This document shows, one piece after another, positions 1 through 10,298 of a stretch of DNA of 64,000 nucleotides. The DNA comes from Tubulanus polymorphus (Eukaryota; Nemertea; Palaeonemertea; Tubulaniformes; Tubulanidae), in assembly GCF_964204645.1 (NCBI RefSeq), contig NW_027437433.1, positions 62,001 to 126,000 on the forward strand, read 5' to 3'. The notes under the pieces are model-generated. The model was not told the origin of the DNA. It saw nothing but the letters and a program-made list of their open reading frames with translations, and searched no databases. Both the position numbers and the translations under genes were made by a program. Position 1 is the first letter of the stretch, and every line of letters begins with the position of its first letter.

Positions 1-102
1 ATGAGTAAAGGCGTATTGAACTGATTTCAAATAGATAGGTGGAAAGAAACAGAATTTTCTGGCTGCTTTTGGTTCTAAAGATGATGGATTCAATCTGAAA
101 AG
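1..102 (+). repeat. Satellite monomer class A (representative)
   Basis: This class begins ATGAGTAAAGGCG and has GAAACAG at positions 45-51, GCTTTTGG in the middle and ends GGATTCAATCTGAAAAG. It differs from class E by only three bases near the start (about 97% identity). It follows D in almost every module. A sub-variant has TTTAGTTCT instead of TTTGGTTCT and is linked to short 408-bp modules whose C is the EcoRI-containing type (for example near 480, 1,990, 4,760, 7,310, 10,980, 12,713, 17,198, 21,683, 26,474, 33,915, 36,471, 41,462, 45,131, 52,777, 58,384 and 61,034). Confidence 0.95.
50..61 (+). other. 12-bp dyad CAGAA-TT-TTCTG at the monomer centre
   Basis: Monomer positions 50-61 in classes A, E and H read CAGAATTTTCTG, two perfect 5-bp inverted arms around TT. 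The dyad is intact in B and F (also CAGAA), shortened in D (AGAA/TTCT) and broken in C and G. It could be a protein site or chance; nothing else supports a function. Confidence 0.35.
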
Positions 103-204
103 ATGGGTTAAGGCTTATTGAACTGATTTCAAATAGATAGGTGGAAAGAATCAGAATTTTCTGGCTGCATTTGGTTCTGAAGATGATAGACTCGATCCGA
201 AATG
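103..204 (+). repeat. Satellite monomer class B (representative)
   Basis: Class B has GAATCAG in the middle, GCATTTGG further on, and a distinctive end with GACTCGATCCGAAATG that carries two CpG sites and a TaqI (TCGA) site. It is about 92% identical to class E. It lies directly before C. Four forms are visible: plain B (here); B2 with AATAGAAAGG and GGTCCTGAAG (for example 1,632-1,733), used at the end of most long modules; B3 with an A-like start and TTTAAAAT (for example 9,382-9,483); and B4 with an E-like start and TTTAAAAT (for example 8,566-8,667). B3 and B4 look like mosaics of A, F and B. Confidence 0.93.
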
Positions 205-238
205 ATAGGTTAAGGTAAACTGAACTTATTTCGAGTAG
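205..238 (+). repeat. 34-bp sub-unit 1 of class C
   Basis: This third of the C monomer begins ATAGGTTAAGG. Aligned without gaps it matches sub-unit 2 at 16 of 34 positions by my count, including the opening AT.GGTT. It supports a 34-bp ancestral repeat. Confidence 0.65.
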
Positions 239-272
239 ATGGGTTGAAAGATACAGATTTTTCTAGCTAAAT
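239..272 (+). repeat. 34-bp sub-unit 2 of class C
   Basis: This third begins ATGGGTTGAAAGAT. It matches sub-unit 3 at 18 of 34 positions without gaps, including the shared AAAGAT at sub-unit positions 9-14 and GA at 18-19. Confidence 0.65.
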
Positions 273-306
273 ATGGTTCTAAAGATGATGAATTCTATCT
301 TAATTG
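273..306 (+). repeat. 34-bp sub-unit 3 of class C
   Basis: This third begins ATGGTTCTAAAGATGATG. The same opening (TTGGTTCT.AAGATGATGG) sits at monomer positions 69-86 in the other classes, so the three-part structure is a property of the whole family, but it is best preserved in class C. Confidence 0.65.
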
Positions 307-408
307 ATGGGTTTGGGTGTATTGAACTGATATCAAATAGATAGGTGGAAAGAATAAGAATTTTCTGGCTGCTTTTGGTTCTGAAGATGATGGATTCAAT
401 CTGAAAAG
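307..408 (+). repeat. Satellite monomer class D (representative, EcoRV form)
   Basis: Class D begins ATGGGTTTGGGTG, carries CTGATATCAAATAG with an EcoRV site (GATATC), then GAATAAG, and ends like class A. It always follows C. Sub-variants: CTAATATC lacking EcoRV (linked to the doubled-A modules), GAAACCG in place of GAATAAG (9,178, 15,396, 19,881, 43,330 and 50,975), and a form ending GAAACG followed by ATGAGT (for example 4,181-4,282, 6,731-6,832, 12,134, 16,619, 25,895, 33,337, 35,887, 40,883, 57,805, 60,455 and 63,717). Confidence 0.94.
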
Positions 409-612
409 ATGAGTAAAGGCGTATTGAACTGATTTCAAATAGATAGGTGGAAAGAAACAGAATTTTCTGGCTGCTTTTAGTTCTAAAGATGATGGATTCA
501 ATCTGAAAAGATGGGTTAAGGCTTATTGAACTGATTTCAAATAGATAGGTGGAAAGAATCAGAATTTTCTGGCTGCATTTGGTTCTGAAGATGATAGACT
601 CGATCCGAAATG

Positions 613-714
613 ATAGGTTAAGGTAAACTGAACTTATTTCGAGTAGATGGGTTGAAAGATACAGATTTTTCTAGCTAAATATGGTTCTAAAGATGATGAA
701 TTATAACTTAATTG
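613..714 (+). repeat. Satellite monomer class C2 (no EcoRI site)
   Basis: This C form ends GAATTATAACTTAATTG, so the EcoRI site of C1 is missing. Other copies end AACTCAATTG (after long modules and B2) or AACTCAATGG (23,856, 39,455, 46,490, 54,135 and 55,868). In most of the window C2 and C1 alternate, which turns the 408-bp module into an 816-bp unit. Because C2 lacks the in-frame stop of C1, the minus-strand frame runs longer across it, which produces the 91-codon open frames. Confidence 0.93.
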
Positions 715-816
715 ATGGGTTTGGGTGTATTGAACTGATATCAAATAGATAGGTGGAAAGAATAAGAATTTTCTGGCTGCTTTTGGTTCTGAAGATGATG
801 GATTCAATCTGAAAAG

Positions 817-918
817 ATGAGTAAAGGCGTATTGAACTGATTTCAAATAGATAGGTGGAAAGAATCAGAATTTTCTGGCTGCATTTGGTTCTGAAGATGA
901 TAGACTCGATCCGAAATG
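817..918 (+). repeat. A/B chimeric monomer from a one-monomer deletion
   Basis: It starts as class A (ATGAGTAAAGGCG), keeps TTTCAAAT, and continues as class B (GAATCAG, GCATTTGG, GACTCGATCCG). The distance between neighbouring C monomers is 306 instead of 408. The join must lie where A and B are identical, roughly monomer positions 14-48. This is what unequal exchange between A and the next B would leave. Confidence 0.85.
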
Positions 919-1224
919 ATAGGTTAAGGTAAACTGAACTTATTTCGAGTAGATGGGGTGAAAGATACAGATTTTTCTAGCTAAATATGGTTCTAAAGAT
1001 GATGAATTCTATCTTAATTGATGGGTTTGGGTGTATTGAACTGATATCAAATAGATAGGTGGAAAGAATAAGAATTTTCTGGCTGCTTTTGGTTCTGAAG
1101 ATGATGGATTCAATCTGAAAAGATGAGTAAAGGCGTATTGAACTGATTTCAAATAGATAGGTGGAAAGAAACAGAATTTTCTGGCTGCTTTTGGTTCTAA
1201 AGATGATGGATTCAATCTGAAAAG

Positions 1225-1326
1225 ATGGGTTAAGGCTTATTGAACTGATTTCAAATAGATAGGTGGAAAGAAACAGAATTTTCTGGCTGCTTTTGGTTCT
1301 AAAGATGATGGATTCAATCTGAAAAG
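1225..1326 (+). repeat. Satellite monomer class E (representative)
   Basis: Class E begins ATGGGTTAAGGCTT and is otherwise like class A (GAAACAG, GCTTTTGGTTCTAAAG). It is close to the family consensus. It opens the E-F-G-H cassette of long modules, and it is found alone between A and B in the 510-bp modules starting at 24,774, 29,770, 47,408 and 56,684. A sub-variant has AAATATATAGG in place of AAATAGATAGG (for example 5,201, 5,405, 7,751, 34,357, 36,907 and 49,552). Confidence 0.92.
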
Positions 1327-1428
1327 ATGGGTTAAGGCTTATTGAACTGATTTAAAATAGATAGGTGGAAAGAATCAGAATTTTCTGGCTGCTTTTGGTT
1401 CTGAAGATGATGGATTCAATCTGAAAAG
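1327..1428 (+). repeat. Satellite monomer class F (representative)
   Basis: Class F begins like E but has GATTTAAAATAG instead of GATTTCAAATAG and GAATCAG instead of GAAACAG, and keeps GCTTTTGGTTCTGAAG. It is the second member of the E-F-G-H cassette. Its TTTAAAAT variant also appears inside B3 and B4, which suggests exchange between F and B. Confidence 0.92.
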
Positions 1429-1529
1429 ATGGGTTAAGGCGTATTGAACTGATTTCAAATAGATAGGTGGAAAGAAACCGAATTTTCTTGCTGCTTTTGT
1501 TTCTAAAGATGATGGATCAATGTGAAAAG
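1429..1529 (+). repeat. Satellite monomer class G, 101 bp (1-bp deletion)
   Basis: Class G has GAAACCG, TTTTGTTTCT and an end GGATCAATGTGAAAAG where other classes have GGATTCAATCTG. One T is missing, so the monomer is 101 bp. Two forms occur: one with TTTTCTTGCTGC and AAAGATGATGG (here), and one with TTTTCTGGCTGC and AAAGTTGATGG (for example near 8,000, 37,150 and 49,790). Thirty-four G-type monomers account for all length deviation from 102 in the window. The lost base also shifts the minus-strand frame, so open frames break in long modules. Confidence 0.93.
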
Positions 1530-1631
1530 ATGGGTTAAGGCGTATTGAACTGATTTCAAATAGATAGGTGGAAAGAAACAGAATTTTCTGGCTGCTTTTG
1601 GTTCTAAAGATGATGGATTCAATCTGAAAAG
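1530..1631 (+). repeat. Satellite monomer class H (representative)
   Basis: Class H begins ATGGGTTAAGGCG, with the GCG of class A but the start of class E, and then follows class E (GAAACAG). It always follows G and precedes B in normal long modules. By sequence it could be an E/A mosaic that became fixed after G. Confidence 0.9.
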
Positions 1632-2447
1632 ATGGGTTAAGGCTTATTGAACTGATTTCAAATAGAAAGGTGGAAAGAATCAGAATTTTCTGGCTGCATT
1701 TGGTCCTGAAGATGATAGACTCGATCCGAAATGATAGGTTAAGGTAAACTGAACTTATTTCGAGTAGATGGGTTGAAAGATACAGATTTTTCTAGCTAAA
1801 TATGGTTCTAAAGATGATGAATTCTATCTTAATTGATGGGTTTGGGTGTATTGAACTGATATCAAATAGATAGGTGGAAAGAATAAGAATTTTCTGGCTG
1901 CTTTTGGTTCTGAAGATGATGGATTCAATCTGAAAAGATGAGTAAAGGCGTATTGAACTGATTTCAAATAGATAGGTGGAAAGAAACAGAATTTTCTGGC
2001 TGCTTTTAGTTCTAAAGATGATGGATTCAATCTGAAAAGATGGGTTAAGGCTTATTGAACTGATTTCAAATAGATAGGTGGAAAGAATCAGAATTTTCTG
2101 GCTGCATTTGGTTCTGAAGATGATAGACTCGATCCGAAATGATAGGTTAAGGTAAACTGAACTTATTTCGAGTAGATGGGTTGAAAGATACAGATTTTTC
2201 TAGCTAAATATGGTTCTAAAGATGATGAATTATAACTTAATTGATGGGTTTGGGTGTATTGAACTGATATCAAATAGATAGGTGGAAAGAATAAGAATTT
2301 TCTGGCTGCTTTTGGTTCTGAAGATGATGGATTCAATCTGAAAAGATGAGTAAAGGCGTATTGAACTGATTTCAAATAGATAGGTGGAAAGAAACAGAAT
2401 TTTCTGGCTGCTTTTGGTTCTAAAGATGATGGATTCAATCTGAAAAG

Positions 2448-2549
2448 ATGGGTTAAGGCTTATTGAACTGATTTCAAATAGATAGGTGGAAAGAATCAGA
2501 ATTTTCTAGCTAAATATGGTTCTAAAGATGATGAATTCTATCTTAATTG
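2448..2549 (+). repeat. B/C chimeric monomer from a one-monomer deletion
   Basis: The first half is class B (GAATCAGAATTTTCT) and the second half is class C1 (CTAGCTAAATATGG, ending GAATTCTATCTTAATTG). The join is inside TTTTCT near monomer positions 55-60. One monomer is lost, giving the second 306-bp spacing. It is the only copy of this join in the window, and the only C-type monomer without the TTTCGAGTAG box. Confidence 0.88.
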
Positions 2550-4894
2550 ATGGGTTTGGGTGTATTGAACTGATATCAAATAGATAGGTGGAAAGAATAA
2601 GAATTTTCTGGCTGCTTTTGGTTCTGAAGATGATGGATTCAATCTGAAAAGATGAGTAAAGGCGTATTGAACTGATTTCAAATAGATAGGTGGAAAGAAA
2701 CAGAATTTTCTGGCTGCTTTTGGTTCTAAAGATGATGGATTCAATCTGAAAAGATGGGTTAAGGCTTATTGAACTGATTTCAAATAGATAGGTGGAAAGA
2801 AACAGAATTTTCTGGCTGCTTTTGGTTCTAAAGATGATGGATTCAATCTGAAAAGATGGGTTAAGGCTTATTGAACTGATTTAAAATAGATAGGTGGAAA
2901 GAATCAGAATTTTCTGGCTGCTTTTGGTTCTGAAGATGATGGATTCAATCTGAAAAGATGGGTTAAGGCGTATTGAACTGATTTCAAATAGATAGGTGGA
3001 AAGAAACCGAATTTTCTTGCTGCTTTTGTTTCTAAAGATGATGGATCAATGTGAAAAGATGGGTTAAGGCGTATTGAACTGATTTCAAATAGATAGGTGG
3101 AAAGAAACAGAATTTTCTGGCTGCTTTTGGTTCTAAAGATGATGGATTCAATCTGAAAAGATGGGTTAAGGCTTATTGAACTGATTTCAAATAGAAAGGT
3201 GGAAAGAATCAGAATTTTCTGGCTGCATTTGGTCCTGAAGATGATAGACTCGATCCGAAATGATAGGTTAAGGTAAACTGAACTTATTTCGAGTAGATGG
3301 GTTGAAAGATACAGATTTTTCTAGCTAAATATGGTTCTAAAGATGATGAATTATAACTCAATTGATGGGTTTGGGTGTATTGAACTGATATCAAATAGAT
3401 AGGTGGAAAGAATAAGAATTTTCTGGCTGCTTTTGGTTCTGAAGATGATGGATTCAATCTGAAAAGATGAGTAAAGGCGTATTGAACTGATTTCAAATAG
3501 ATAGGTGGAAAGAAACATAATTTTCTGGCTGCTTTTGGTTCTAAAGATGATGGATTCAATCTGAAAAGATGGGTTAAGGCTTATTGAACTGATTTCAAAT
3601 AGATAGGTGGAAAGAATCAGAATTTTCTGGCTGCATTTGGTTCTGAAGATGATAGACTCGATCCGAAATGATAGGTTAAGGTAAACTGAACTTATTTCGA
3701 GTAGATGGGTTGAAAGATACAGATTTTTCTAGCTAAATATGGTTCTAAAGATGATGAATTCTATCTTAATTGATGGGTTTGGGTGTATTGAACTGATATC
3801 AAATAGATAGGTGGAAAGAATAAGAATTTTCTGGCTGCTTTTGGTTCTGAAGATGATGGATTCAATCTGAAAAGATGAGTAAAGGCGTATTGAACTGATT
3901 TCAAATAGATAGGTGGAAAGAAACAGAATTTTCTGGCTGCTTTTGGTTCTAAAGATGATGGATTCAATCTGAAAAGATGGGTTAAGGCTTATTGAACTGA
4001 TTTCAAATAGAAAGGTGGAAAGAATCAGAATTTTCTGGCTGCATTTGGTCCTGAAGATGATAGACTCGATCCGAAATGATAGGTTAAGGTAAACTGAACT
4101 TATTTCGAGTAGATGGGTTGAAAGATACAGATTTTTCTAGCTAAATATGGTTCTAAAGATGATGAATTATAACTCAATTGATGGGTTTGGGTGTATTGAA
4201 CTGATATCAAATAGATAGGTGGAAAGAATAAGAATTTTCTGGCTGCTTTTGGTTCTGAAGATGATGGATTCAATCTGAAACGATGAGTAAAGGCGTATTG
4301 AACTGATTTCAAATAGATAGGTGGAAAGAAACAGAATTTTCTGGCTGCTTTTGGTTCTAAAGATGATGGATTCAATCTGAAAAGATGGGTTAAGGCTTAT
4401 TGAACTGATTTCAAATAGATAGGTGGAAAGAATCAGAATTTTCTGGCTGCATTTGGTTCTGAAGATGATAGACTCGATCCGAAATGATAGGTTAAGGTAA
4501 ACTGAACTTATTTCGAGTAGATGGGTTGAAAGATACAGATTTTTCTAGCTAAATATGGTTCTAAAGATGATGAATTCTATCTTAATTGATGGGTTTGGGT
4601 GTATTGAACTGATATCAAATAGATAGGTGGAAAGAATAAGAATTTTCTGGCTGCTTTTGGTTCTGAAGATGATGGATTCAATCTGAAAAGATGAGTAAAG
4701 GCGTATTGAACTGATTTCAAATAGATAGGTGGAAAGAAACAGAATTTTCTGGCTGCTTTTAGTTCTAAAGATGATGGATTCAATCTGAAAAGATGGGTTA
4801 AGGCTTATTGAACTGATTTCAAATAGATAGGTGGAAAGAATCAGAATTTTCTGGCTGCATTTGGTTCTGAAGATGATAGACTCGATCCGAAATG

Positions 4895-5812
4895 ATAGGT
4901 TAAGGTAAACTGAACTTATTTCGAGTAGATGGGTTGAAAGATACAGATTTTTCTAGCTAAATATGGTTCTAAAGATGATGAATTCTATCTTAATTGATGG
5001 GTTTGGGTGTATTGAACTGATATCAAATAGATAGGTGGAAAGAATAAGAATTTTCTGGCTGCTTTTGGTTCTGAAGATGATGGATTCAATCTGAAAAGAT
5101 GAGTAAAGGCGTATTGAACTGATTTCAAATAGATAGGTGGAAAGAAACAGAATTTTCTGGCTGCTTTTGGTTCTAAAGATGATGGATTCAATCTGAAAAG
5201 ATGGGTTAAGGCTTATTGAACTGATTTCAAATATATAGGTGGAAAGAAACGGAATTTTCTGGCTGCTTTTGGTTCTAAAGATGATGGATTCAATCTGAAA
5301 AGATGGGTTAAGGCTTATTGAACTGATTTAAAATAGATAGGTGGAAAGAAACAGAATTTTCTGGCTGCTTTTGGTTCTAGAGATGATGGATTCAATCTGA
5401 AAAGATGGGTTAAGGCTTATTGAACTGATTTCAAATATATAGGTGGAAAGAAACAGAATTTTCTGGCTGCTTTTGGTTCTAAAGATGATGGATTCAATCT
5501 GAAAAGATGGGTTAAGGCTTATTGAACTGATTTAAAATAGATAGGTGGAAAGAATCAGAATTTTCTGGCTGCTTTTGGTTCTGAAGATGATGGATTCAAT
5601 CTGAAAAGATGGGTTAAGGCGTATTGAACTGATTTCAAATAGATAGGTGGAAAGAAACAGAATTTTCTGGCTGCTTTTGGTTCTAAAGATGATGGATTCA
5701 ATCTGAAAAGATGGGTTAAGGCTTATTGAACTGATTTCAAATAGAAAGGTGGAAAGAATCAGAATTTTCTGGCTGCATTTGGTCCTGAAGATGATAGACT
5801 CGATCCGAAATG
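4895..5812 (+). repeat. Nine-monomer module without class G (918 bp)
   Basis: The order is C1, D, A, E (5,201), F/E chimera (5,303), E (5,405), F (5,507), H (5,609), B2 (5,711). Class G is missing, so the length is exactly 9 x 102. The chimera has TTTAAAAT of F followed by GAAACAG of E. A second copy is at 34,051-34,968. The left copy has private bases at 5,251 (G) and 5,380 (G). Confidence 0.85.
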
Positions 5813-8800
5813 ATAGGTTAAGGTAAACTGAACTTATTTCGAGTAGATGGGTTGAAAGATACAGATTTTTCTAGCTAAATATGGTTCTAAAGATGATGAA
5901 TTATAACTCAATTGATGGGTTTGGGTGTATTGAACTGATATCAAATAGATAGGTGGAAAGAATAAGAATTTTCTGGCTGCTTTTGGTTCTGAAGATGATG
6001 GATTCAATCTGAAAAGATGAGTAAAGGCGTATTGAACTGATTTCAAATAGATAGGTGGAAAGAAACAGAATTTTCTGGCTGCTTTTGGTTCTAAAGATGA
6101 TGGATTCAATCTGAAAAGATGGGTTAAGGCTTATTGAACTGATTTCAAATAGATAGGTGGAAAGAATCAGAATTTTCTGGCTGCATTTGGTTCTGAAGAT
6201 GATAGACTCGATCCGAAATGATAGGTTAAGGTAAACTGAACTTATTTCGAGTAGATGGGTTGAAAGATACAGATTTTTCTAGCTAAATATGGTTCTAAAG
6301 ATGATGAATTCTATCTTAATTGATGGGTTTGGGTGTATTGAACTGATATCAAATAGATAGGTGGAAAGAATAAGAATTTTCTGGCTGCTTTTGGTTCTGA
6401 AGATGATGGATTCAATCTGAAAAGATGAGTAAAGGCGTATTGAACTGATTTCAAATAGATAGGTGGAAAGAAACAGAATTTTCTGGCTGCTTTTGGTTCT
6501 AAAGATGATGGATTCAATCTGAAAAGATGGGTTAAGGCTTATTGAACTGATTTCAAATAGAAAGGTGGAAAGAATCAGAATTTTCTGGCTGCATTTGGTC
6601 CTGAAGATGATAGACTCGATCCGAAATGATAGGTTAAGGTAAACTGAACTTATTTCGAGTAGATGGGTTGAAAGATACAGATTTTTCTAGCTAAATATGG
6701 TTCTAAAGATGATGAATTATAACTCAATTGATGGGTTTGGGTGTATTGAACTGATATCAAATAGATAGGTGGAAAGAATAAGAATTTTCTGGCTGCTTTT
6801 GGTTCTGAAGATGATGGATTCAATCTGAAACGATGAGTAAAGGCGTATTGAACTGATTTCAAATAGATAGGTGGAAAGAAACAGAATTTTCTGGCTGCTT
6901 TTGGTTCTAAAGATGATGGATTCAATCTGAAAAGATGGGTTAAGGCTTATTGAACTGATTTCAAATAGATAGGTGGAAAGAATCAGAATTTTCTGGCTGC
7001 ATTTGGTTCTGAAGATGATAGACTCGATCCGAAATGATAGGTTAAGGTAAACTGAACTTATTTCGAGTAGATGGGTTGAAAGATACAGATTTTTCTAGCT
7101 AAATATGGTTCTAAAGATGATGAATTCTATCTTAATTGATGGGTTTGGGTGTATTGAACTGATATCAAATAGATAGGTGGAAAGAATAAGAATTTTCTGG
7201 CTGCTTTTGGTTCTGAAGATGATGGATTCAATCTGAAAAGATGAGTAAAGGCGTATTGAACTGATTTCAAATAGATAGGTGGAAAGAAACAGAATTTTCT
7301 GGCTGCTTTTAGTTCTAAAGATGATGGATTCAATCTGGAAAGATGGGTTAAGGCTTATTGAACTGATTTCAAATAGATAGGTGGAAAGAATCAGAATTTT
7401 CTGGCTGCATTTGGTTCTGAAGATGATAGACTCGATCCGAAATGATAGGTTAAGGTAAACTGAACTTATTTCGAGTAGATGGGTTGAAAGATACAGATTT
7501 TTCTAGCTAAATATGGTTCTAAAGATGATGAATTCTATCTTAATTGATGGGTTTGGGTGTATTGAACTGATATCAAATAGATAGGTGGAAAGAATAAGAA
7601 TTTTCTGGCTGCTTTTGGTTCTGAAGATGATGGATTCAATCTGAAAAGATGAGTAAAGGCGTATTGAACTGATTTCAAATAGATAGGTGGAAAGAAACAG
7701 AATTTTCTGGCTGCTTTTGGTTCTAAAGATGATGGATTCAATCTGAAAAGATGGGTTAAGGCTTATTGAACTGATTTCAAATATATAGGTGGAAAGAAAC
7801 AGAATTTTCTGGCTGCTTTTGGTTCTAAAGATGATGGATTCAATCTGAAAAGATGGGTTAAGGCTTATTGAACTGATTTAAAATAGATAGGTGGAAAGAA
7901 TCAGAATTTTCTGGCTGCTTTTGGTTCTGAAGATGATGGATTCAATCTGAAAAGATGGGTTAAGGCGTATTGAACTGATTTCAAATAGATAGGTGGAAAG
8001 AAACCGAATTTTCTGGCTGCTTTTGTTTCTAAAGTTGATGGATCAATGTGAAAAGATGGGTTAAGGCGTATTGAACTGATTTCAAATAGATAGGTGGAAA
8101 GAAACAGAATTTTCTGGCTGCTTTTGGTTCTAAAGATGATGGATTCAATCTGAAAAGATGGGTTAAGGCTTATTGAACTGATTTCAAATAGAAAGGTGGA
8201 AAGAATCAGAATTTTCTGGCTGCATTTGGTCCTGAAGATGATAGACTCGATCCGAAATGATAGGTTAAGGTAAACTGAACTTATTTCGAGTAGATGGGTT
8301 GAAAGATACAGATTTTTCTAGCTAAATATGGTTCTAAAGATGATGAATTATAACTCAATTGATGGGTTTGGGTGTATTGAACTGATATCAAATAGATAGG
8401 TGGAAAGAATAAGAATTTTCTGGCTGCTTTTGGTTCTGAAGATGATGGATTCAATCTGAAAAGATGAGTAAAGGCGTATTGAACTGATTTCAAATAGATA
8501 GGTGGAAAGAAACAGAATTTTCTGGCTGCTTTTGGTTCTAAAGATGATGGATTCAATCTGAAAAGATGGGTTAAGGCTTATTGAACTGATTTAAAATAGA
8601 TAGGTGGAAAGAATCAGAATTTTCTGGCTGCATTTGGTTCTGAAGATGATAGACTCGATCCGAAATGATAGGTTAAGGTAAACTGAACTTATTTCGAGTA
8701 GATGGGTTGAAAGATACAGATTTTTCTAGCTAAATATGGTTCTAAAGATGATGAATTCTATCTTAATTGATGGGTTTGGGTGTATTGAACTGATATCAAA

Positions 8801-10298
8801 TAGATAGGTGGAAAGAATAAGAATTTTCTGGCTGCTTTTGGTTCTGAAGATGATGGATTCAATCTGAAAAGATGAGTAAAGGCGTATTGAACTGATTTCA
8901 AATAGATAGGTGGAAAGAAACAGAATTTTCTGGCTGCTTTTGGTTCTAAAGATGATGGATTCAATCTGAAAAGATGGGTTAAGGCTTATTGAACTGATTT
9001 CAAATAGATAGGTGGAAAGAATCAGAATTTTCTGGCTGCATTTGGTTCTGAAGATGATAGACTCGATCCGAAATGATAGGTTAAGGTAAACTGAACTTAT
9101 TTCGAGTAGATGGGTTGAAAGATACAGATTTTTCTAGCTAAATATGGTTCTAAAGATGATGAATTATAACTTAATTGATGGGTTTGGGTGTATTGAACTG
9201 ATATCAAATAGATAGGTGGAAAGAAACCGAATTTTCTGGCTGCTTTTGGTTCTGAAGATGATGGATTCAATCTGAAAAGATGAGTAAAGGCGTATTGAAC
9301 TGATTTCAAATAGATAGGTGGAAAGAAACAGAATTTTCTGGCTGCTTTTGGTTCTAAAGATGATGGATTCAATCTGAAAAGATGAGTAAAGGCGTATTGA
9401 ACTGATTTAAAATAGATAGGTGGAAAGAATCAGAATTTTCTGGCTGCATTTGGTTCTGAAGATGATAGACTCGATCCGAAATGATAGGTTAAGGTAAACT
9501 GAACTTATTTCGAGTAGATGGGGTGAAAGATACAGATTTTTCTAGCTAAATATGGTTCTAAAGATGATGAATTCTATCTTAATTGATGGGTTTGGGTGTA
9601 TTGAACTGATATCAAATAGATAGGTGGAAAGAATAAGAATTTTCTGGCTGCTTTTGGTTCTGAAGATGATGGATTCAATCTGAAAAGATGAGTAAAGGCG
9701 TATTGAACTGATTTCAAATAGATAGGTGGAAAGAAACAGAATTTTCTGGCTGCTTTTGGTTCTAAAGATGATGGATTCAATCTGAAAAGATGGGTTAAGG
9801 CTTATTGAACTGATTTCAAATAGATAGGTGGAAAGAAACAGAATTTTCTGGCTGCTTTTTGTTCTAAAGATGATGGATTCAATCTGAAAAGATGGGTTAA
9901 GGCTTATTGAACTGATTTAAAATAGATAGGTGGAAAGAATCAGAATTTTCTGGCTGCTTTTGGTTCTGAAGATGATGGATTCAATCTGAAAAGATGGGTT
10001 AAGGCGTATTGAACTGATTTCAAATAGATAGGTGGAAAGAAACCGAATTTTCTTGCTGCTTTTGTTTCTAAAGATGATGGATCAATGTGAAAAGATGGGT
10101 TAAGGCGTATTGAACTGATTTCAAATAGATAGGTGGAAAGAAACAGAATTTTCTGGCTGCTTTTGGTTCTAAAGATGATGGATTCAATCTGAAAAGATGG
10201 GTTAAGGCTTATTGAACTGATTTAAAATAGATAGGTGGAAAGAATCAGAATTTTCTGGCTGCATTTGGTTCTGAAGATGATAGACTCGATCCGAAATG

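Larger units (their letters stand above)
205..306 (+). repeat. Satellite monomer class C1, the module anchor (EcoRI form)
   Basis: Class C is the most divergent monomer, about 22 mismatches in 102 against class E by my hand alignment. It begins ATAGGTTAAGG, carries TTTCGAGTAGATGGG and TTCTAGCTAAATATGG, and in the C1 form ends GAATTCTATCTTAATTG, which contains an EcoRI site. It occurs once per module and 122 times in the window, so it sets the module register. Sub-variants are a GATGGGGTG form (17 copies, first at 919) and a form ending CTATCTCAATTG (14,071, 18,556, 23,041, 27,629 and 31,604). Three 34-bp sub-units are visible inside it. Confidence 0.95.
1..2447 (+). repeat. Array segment 1: short modules, one long module, one exchange
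   Basis: C anchors are at 205, 613, 919, 1,734 and 2,142. Spacings are 408, 306, 815 and 408. The 306 spacing reflects a lost monomer at the A/B chimera 817-918. The 919 module is the first full long module (D 1,021, A 1,123, E 1,225, F 1,327, G 1,429, H 1,530, B2 1,632). Confidence 0.9.
2448..10298 (+). repeat. Array segment 2: left copy of the 29,156-bp-offset duplication
   Basis: C anchors are at 2,448, 3,263, 3,671, 4,079, 4,487, 4,895, 5,813, 6,221, 6,629, 7,037, 7,445, 8,260, 8,668, 9,076 and 9,484. Spacings are 815, 408 x4, 918, 408 x4, 815, 408 x3, 815. The same series recurs from 31,604 to 39,455. Inside the segment, 3,671-6,220 (2,550 bp) is followed by a related block 6,221-8,667 (2,447 bp), which differs by having G in place of an extra E-F pair. 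Confidence 0.85.

Noticed and set aside
205-238. 34-bp unit compared with loxP-type recombination sites
   Set aside because: Only the length agrees. There are no 13-bp inverted arms around an 8-bp core.
307-320. Telomere-like GGGTTTGGG in class D
   Set aside because: There are only two G-runs, once per module, with no tandem telomeric hexamers or heptamers nearby.
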